Below are positions 57,494 through 64,000 of a DNA stretch of 64,000 bases, one piece after another. Source of the stretch: Heligmosomoides polygyrus polygyrus (Eukaryota > Nematoda > Chromadorea > Rhabditida > Heligmosomidae); the NCBI GenBank assembly GCA_947396885.1, contig OX377201.1, positions 24,467,923 to 24,531,922 of the forward strand, written 5' to 3'. The notes under the pieces were generated by a model that was given only the letters and a program-made list of their open reading frames with translations, was not told the DNA's origin and searched no databases. The first letter of the stretch is position 1; the number at the start of each line of letters is the position of its first letter. The position numbers were made by a program, and so were the translations under genes.

Positions 57494-60293
57494 ATCCCTG
57501 ATAATGAGCATTAAAAAATTAGAAAGTTCGCTATCAATCGAATAAAAATCGCGACGTTCTGGAAGAGGGCATAGCGCAATTTCTTTTTCTGGAAATAAAA
57601 AATGGCCGACTATCTGCTTCTTAAAACAAGCTTTAAATCATTATTTTTTATTATTATAAAAAAAGAATTGTATAAAATTTTAAGCGATCTATTCAGTTAT
57701 TGGGATGAATTAAAACTAAAAGGGAAGTTTAACATATAGTATGTTTAAAATTTTCATATTTCATACTAAAATCCTCTTTGAGCAAGAAATAATTGTAGCC
57801 TTTTTGAGGTGCCTCTAGTTTAATGTAGAAGAAGCTCATTTCGATTTGGAAGAGCAATTAAATTTGAGAGCTTTGGAGAAGTCTGTCGATTATGAGAGAG
57901 ACACCTACAGTTCAGAATCCCTTTTCCAGACCTGGTCACAATTCGTCATCAGTGTTGATGGCAGAGAATACAAAAGCCATTGTTACCATTTCGCATAGAA
58001 GGTCAGGGGATAATTTGTTCCGCTTGTGCCTTCGAAAACAAAAAGTACAAGCTAACACTGGCCAATATAAAAGAGCGGCGGTACTGCTGAATTGATACCA
58101 AGACAATCGGAACATATGGCGCGCAGTTTCCGTTAGCTGCCCACCTAATATTATTGCACAGGAGATATAGGAGAAATACTTTATTCAAACTGCTTTCCCG
58201 AGATCGCGCGGGAATAGAATGCGTGGTCCGTTCCAAGAAGGAACTGACTAATGTCACTATTCTTTCATGATTCTTTTATTCTCCACATGAGTGTTTTGCC
58301 TAAGATACTCCATAAGAAATTAATGCCATTTTTCGTTAAAATGTGGCACGACTTATCGGATATTTTTAGAAATTTACCGAAATTTTTAGCGGACAGTTTT
58401 CTCAACAAGTTTATCACTTTTCCACAAGGTGACCTATAAATTTGTACTTTTTAAGGTTTGAAACTGAAAAGCACACTATGTTTAGCTAAAGATTCAGATA
58501 TCCTTAAAATGAAGCTACTATTTGCATGGTTCTAACATTGGTGGTTGTGAAATTTTTGAAGATGTTCGTGACTCATTTGGAAGCAGAGAATAATGGAATT
58601 TCTGCGGCGTGTAAAGAGCCGAGATTGCGCCTGCTCTCGCTTGAAACCTTACACTAAAAAACCCTTTCAGACACAATTGGTTGTGCGTGGGCTGAATGCT
58701 TGTTACAATCCTGTTGTCATTTGGGCACTTTAACCTGTGATGTGCTTCTTTTAATGCTTAGAACTTGACAATTATGTGAAAGACACGTGGCATGCGAATT
58801 TATTGATGCACAATTTAAATATGAGGAGGAGCCCCATTTTCCAAGACGGATTCTGTGTACTGATTAAGGAACAATCAAGCTGGATAGAGAGGTTAATCGG
58901 CATAACTATTGCTACTGGGCGACGCAGAACGTTAAAAGAAGCACAGGTTAGTCTGGGCAAGATTGTAACAAGCACTCAGCCCGTGCACAATCAATCGAGC
59001 CTGAAATGTAAGGTTTCAGGAGAAAGCATGGCGCAATCTCGACTTTCTACACGCCGCAGAAATGTCGTTACCCTGTGCTTTCATTTGAGTCTCAAACAAC
59101 TTCAAAAGCTTTATTAGGAGCAATGTTAGAACCCTTCAAATAGTGCCCACATTTTTTAGGACACCCTGCATTTCCGCTAGCCATAGCGTGCTTTTAAGTT
59201 TTACATCTTAAAAAAAGCACAAATTAATCATAATGGTCATTTTGTAAAGAAATTATAACAAGTATTCAAGCGAGGCACAATCAATCGAGTGTAAAGTGTA
59301 AAATTTCAGACAAGTGCGTGAAGCATTCCATGCAAATCGTATGCCAGAAAATTTCTATTTTTCTAAGCTTTTATGCGAGTCAACAAAATCTTCAGTAATT
59401 TCACTGTGAGCAAAGTTATCACCCTTCAAACAGTGTATACATTTTTTGAGACACCCTGTATTGATTTGCGCTCCATAATGGATAGAAATCATCGACTTTT
59501 GGCTCCTTATGAAGGATTTGGTACAGTTTTAATGGTAGATGAACCGGTTTTTCAAAAAATCTACCAGGCACCGAACACATGTAGATAACATCGACTTTGG
59601 CCTGTGTGGTTGATTTAAGTGGATGTGACATGTGGTCGCTCTAGACGCTAGAGTGCCAGGGTGATCATGCTGTTGAACATGACGAAAACAGGGTAAGGAG
59701 GAGGACGAAGGTGTCTAGCAGGACGAAGGAATAGCATATCTGAACATTTGAACTCCTTCTATGGCTTACCAGGGAATGTCTTCAACTTTCCATGTAGTTT
59801 CGCTCAGGGACCTACGCCGTGTGGAAGTGGTTGAAACGGTGATTGCAATATGTATACGTGGGCGAAATTTGTTAAATGAATCTCTGCGCGAGATCCGGTC
59901 GAAGACCTCACTGCAACTTCATTTCGCGCGAGGTTAGCCTGAGTAGCAGCTGCATGGCGGTGCAGTGGCACTTCTCGCCTAGAAGTAATCGTGTGACAAC
60001 TCAGATTTCCGTCTATGTTGCACTTTTTGCATGGACATTGGTGTGCTTTTTGCATTCTGTCGTCAGTGGCATCGTCTCTCTATCCTAATGTAAGGCCCAA
60101 TTTATTTTTGAACTACAATACCGGCCTTAACTTTTGATCTCTAGGCGGAAAAAGCGAATAAATCCGCCTTTTCCACCGCTTTTCTCTAGCGCTATTCAAC
60201 TTGAGAAAATTGTAAATTGAGACACATATTCGTGATCAGCACCGAGCCCTCTTCCCGATGAGCAAGCGCCATGCGAAAGTGAAAAATTCAGTT
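57494..60293 (+). repeat. Long repeat X, copy 2 (direct duplicate of 42004-44810)
   Basis: It is in the same orientation as 42004-44810 and nearly identical over most of its length. Examples are the minus-strand frame 58257-58003 against 42765-42511 with one residue changed, and 58776-59117 against 43317-43640. The central part (58530-58700 and 59100-59400) is more diverged. It ends at about 60293, where an inverted X copy begins after a short junction. Confidence 0.9.
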
Positions 60294-60412
60294 CGGGGAC
60301 CTACATTCGAATTGGAATTCAATCATGGAATTCATGGAATTGCTGTACTTCCATATTGAAGTTTGCCTTTTTAGGTCAACAGTGAAATTCAATCAACTTT
60401 TGCTGTAGAGGT

Positions 60413-63400
60413 CGATTTTTTCCTATTTTTTACAGTCAACGCCTTCGTTTTCGCAAATTGGGGCCTCTTAACATTAATTTCGCTCCTGGCATATTAAATC
60501 TGAGCATGCATTATCTAAAATCCAACATTGTTGGCTTACTATACAGCCTTCTGTACATTGACAAGGCATCACCGTCCCCTGTATTCTGCAATTTATTTCC
60601 AGCCCCATTTAGGAGAATTTCTAATTTTTCAAAGGTTCTCAAAACCTACCATTTTCATTTTCTATCATTTTCTTTTTTGCCCTCGTAATTTTCAGAAGTC
60701 GATCGTCCATTATGGAAATGCAGCATCTCTATACGTTTCCTTACGAGAAAGTGCGTGAATAGTAACGAAATGATTTTCCTTGTATGACCACCTTCAGTTT
60801 ACTGTCGTGTCGATTTTCTTGAAAACACTTTTCAGCCGAACAGTGCGGACGTAAAAGTGCAAACCTTGATATAGATGTACAGCACAAGTTGATTGAATTT
60901 CACTGTTGTCCTAAAATGGCAAACTTCAATATGGATGTACAGGAATTCCATGAATTCCATGATTGAATTCCACACCAAACAATGGCACAAAGCCCAAATC
61001 CACGAATTTACCGTCCTAAAGCAGATCAATAGTCAGTAGGCAGGCTCCGCTCAAGCATTGTTGACAAGGTCAGCCTCATGGTCACAAGGGGATAAGGTGT
61101 CTCAAAAAGGTATAAACTGTTTGAAAATTCATAAAATTCAGTCTCCCTCCATATGGAGCCAAATTTTGCTGTTTGTTTTAAAGAGCAAAAAGGGAGATCT
61201 TCCGCCATGCTAAATGCTTATATTGCTGGACATATTCAGTGTTTGCTTTTATATCCTTATGTCTCCGTCTGCTCCGTCTGAGGTAGGGAGATTCTTCCAC
61301 TGTTTAGCCTTGACCATGCAGTACCTTCTGTTTTCAACGTGGTTCCTATGGAGACCACTCCTGCCGAAGTGATCTTTGCGCCGTTGCGAAAACATAGATT
61401 TAAAACGCTTGCCTTGTCTTGTATGGCATCCTTCCTGTTACCGTTTTCATTTTTTCTTTGAAATTTTTGCGACTGAAGAGTCAGAAGAGTGTATTTTTAA
61501 AACCTTTAACTTTTACGGTCGTATGTGTAGTAGTTCCTGAAGCGCCTATGCTTTTCCAAAGCGGGGTTAAGTATTTGGTTTCCTACCGACGTTTTGGGAT
61601 CCTCTTCTTAGGATATAGTAGTTATCTAGTTAGTTTTTCCTACCAATTCTAGAACATCGTTTACAGCATATCGTAGGTGGCAATTTCTCTCTAAAATATT
61701 ATAACTTCGTTTATCTCCTCTCACTGCCTTCCCTGCCTCTCCAGGCCATTTCTGTAGGCCTGCTTCTGGCCAAAATATTCAGATTCATTGTTGTGACTAA
61801 GCAGGTAAGGGTCTCAGGCGTATGTCTGAACACCGAAGATAGACGCACTGCGGGACTCTCCTCCCTTCAAATAGTAGCAAGGTATAGTACATTTTTGCAA
61901 ATTCAAACCTACAGAGATAGGGGATCTTAAAATTAACGATGAGTTTGCATTATCGCACAAGGAAACAGCTACCAAACAACGAATATTTTAAAAATATATA
62001 AAAATATTGCTTTATGGTCACGGATAAGCTGTCCGATTCATTGTCCTTGCAGCGTTTTTGCCTATTTTCAGCGTATACAATGTTCGGAATGTGCTGTGCG
62101 ATGGTGCCACTCCATAATTAATTTTCATCAGTTCGAACTTTGATATACTGCAAAAATAGGACGTTTTTTTCGAGCTGTATGAAGGTATGCTGTATGGGTA
62201 TTCCTGCAGTGTTACTCATTTTCGGCGTTTAGAAATACGCTAGTAAGGAAAATGTGAGCTTTTTTATGACTACTGCTTTAAGTATAGTAAATAGTTTAAC
62301 AACAGTCAGTGAGAAGTAGAGGTTTGGACTGTCCTACACATGAAAAGTAGTATACGAAAGGATGGGGGGTGAACCGAAGTTGTAAGTTTTGAAGGCGCAA
62401 TGAAACGAAACCACATTCAAGTAGTTTCTCTGGAATACGCTTTCTCCGGCTAATGCGAGATAATCGCTATTAAATGGAGAGCTAAGCATGATAAATGAAG
62501 GAAACGGTCGTCTTTAAGAGGTACGCCACGCATTGTACATCGCTGCCATTTCGATTGATCAATATGGAACCGCGGCTCCTGAAGTGTGAAGACCATGCTT
62601 AGGCGATGCACGGCGTCCTCAGAAGGCGCAAGGGGTCACAATGGCAGGCGAGTGGACTGACTCCCCACAACTAATCGGCGTCCAGATCCTTGCGCTAGAA
62701 CCTTTAAGCAGCGAAAGCAGCGGTTTATATAAACGAAAAATTGAAAGCAAACTATCATTCGGCTCAGATTTCATTGGCGGATGTACTAGTAAGTTTTTTC
62801 ATTTTGGAAGAAAAGTAAAACTATATTCGTATTGACAGCCTAATTGGGCAGCAGAAATCTTCTAAGCTAGCCGAAATCTCAAATGTTGGAGGCTGCAGGG
62901 GTCTTCTTAGGCCTCCAATTCTCTAAGCTTCATTCTGCAAAGAACTCATTCTATGATCAATTTATTCGTTGGGAAATGCGAGCGAATGGCTGCCAAAAAG
63001 CGTCATGTGGGCTGCGAAAGTTCCGAAGTTTTAAATCCTAGAGGTTTTGCTTCGCAATTTGGTTCCAGCTAGAACAGTTTAGCGATTAAACAAGCATAAG
63101 TATCCACAAGCTTGATATTCCAAAGTTAGAGTTCTTCAAAGTCGAGACATTCCCTGAAATTGAAGACACCAAAGTTAGCGAGCCTTCAAGAAATTACATC
63201 ACTGTAATCGTCAGGAACTGAGTAGTACAAAAATTTAAGTGGCATCAGGTGTAGCCTATCCAGTAAGTCTGAAATTCAGTCAAATTTTCTTGTTTCCGGA
63301 CCGCTTAAGCGCATATCTCCTTTGGGGGTAATTACCTCACGCGAGGGAGGCCCGCCGCGTCTAGGTGAATGTACCTAACTGAATTTTTTCACATTCGCAT

Positions 63401-64000
63401 GGCGCTTAGCAGCTCATCGGGAAGAGGGTTCGGTGCTGATCACGAATGTGTGTCTCAATTTACAATTTTCTCAAGTTGAATAGCGCTAGAGAAAAGCGGT
63501 GGAAAAGGCGGATTTATTCGCTTTTTCCGCCTAGAGATCAAAAGTTAAGGCCGGTATTGTAGTTCAAAAATAAATTGGGCCTTACATTAGGATAGAGAGA
63601 CGATGCCACTGACGACAGAATGCAAAAAGCACACCAATGTCCATGCAAAAAGTGCAACATAGACGGAAATCTGAGTTGTCACACGATTACTTCTAGGCGA
63701 GAAGTGCCACTGCACCGCCATGCAGCTGCTACTCAGGCTAACCTCGCGCGAAATGAAGTTGCAGTGAGGTCTTCGACCGGATCTCGCGCAGAGATTCATT
63801 TAACAAATTTCTCCCACGTATACATATTGCAATCAACGTTTCAACCACTTCCACATGGCGTAGGTCCCTGACCGAAACTCCATGGGAAGTTGAAGGCATT
63901 CCCTGGTAAGCCATAGAAAGAATTTAAATGTTCCAGACATGCTATTCCTTCGTCCTACACAACACCTTCGTCCTCCTCCTCCCTACCCTGTTTTCGTCAT
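60413..64000 (-). repeat. Long repeat X, copy 3 (inverted), running off the window
   Basis: Reverse complement of X: 60413-61206 pairs with 49331-48523 and 61206-64000 with 46781-44000. The RTE found in copy 1 is absent here, at about 61199-61206. About 200 bp at 62441-62640 are present here but not at the matching position of copy 1 (about 45540), so one copy has an insertion or the other a deletion. Confidence 0.88.

Overview
The window looks like gene-poor, repeat-rich nuclear DNA from a nematode, most likely a parasitic clade V species such as a hookworm or relative. This is inferred. The grounds are small nematode-type introns (53-66 bp), likely trans-splice acceptors just upstream of start codons, an F-box protein of the nematode type, a secreted CAP/SCP (ASP-like) gene, and a mix of RTE and CR1 LINEs with mariners. 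No bacterial operons, rRNA genes or CRISPR arrays are visible.

Three multi-exon host genes can be reconstructed, all on the minus strand. (1) An F-box gene at 5820-13395 has six exons; its last intron is swollen by a mariner nested inside another mariner. (2) A BTB/BACK/discoidin gene of the BTBD9 type lies at 31909-35946. It has nine exons, a frameshift in the last visible exon and no visible 3' part. Its introns carry MITEs, and a CR1 retrotransposon lies just downstream. (3) A complete eight-exon secreted CAP-domain gene of about 235 aa lies at 51583-53087.

Layout. 0.2-4.3 kb: a decayed CR1, then an RTE fragment split by a second CR1 fragment. 5.8-13.4 kb: the F-box gene. 14.0-16.7 kb: an inverted pair of tRNA-derived SINEs and two decayed mariners. 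18.2-20.6 kb: RTE fragments. 21.76-22.67 kb: a Helitron-like body made of 41-bp and 108-bp tandem repeats. 24.0-40.4 kb: a large inverted repeat (arms about 3 kb) enclosing the near-intact CR1 and the BTB gene. 42.0-64.0 kb: several copies of another long repeat, in direct and inverted orientation, enclosing the CAP gene. An RTE element sits in one copy and its empty site can be read in another.

The three genes do not form a pathway. The F-box and BTB proteins would both be expected to act as substrate adaptors of cullin ubiquitin ligases, and the CAP protein is secreted. Most of the rest is transposon-derived, and the history of insertions can be read from nesting, target duplications and empty sites. 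All exon models come from reading splice signals and phase by eye and have not been checked against transcripts.
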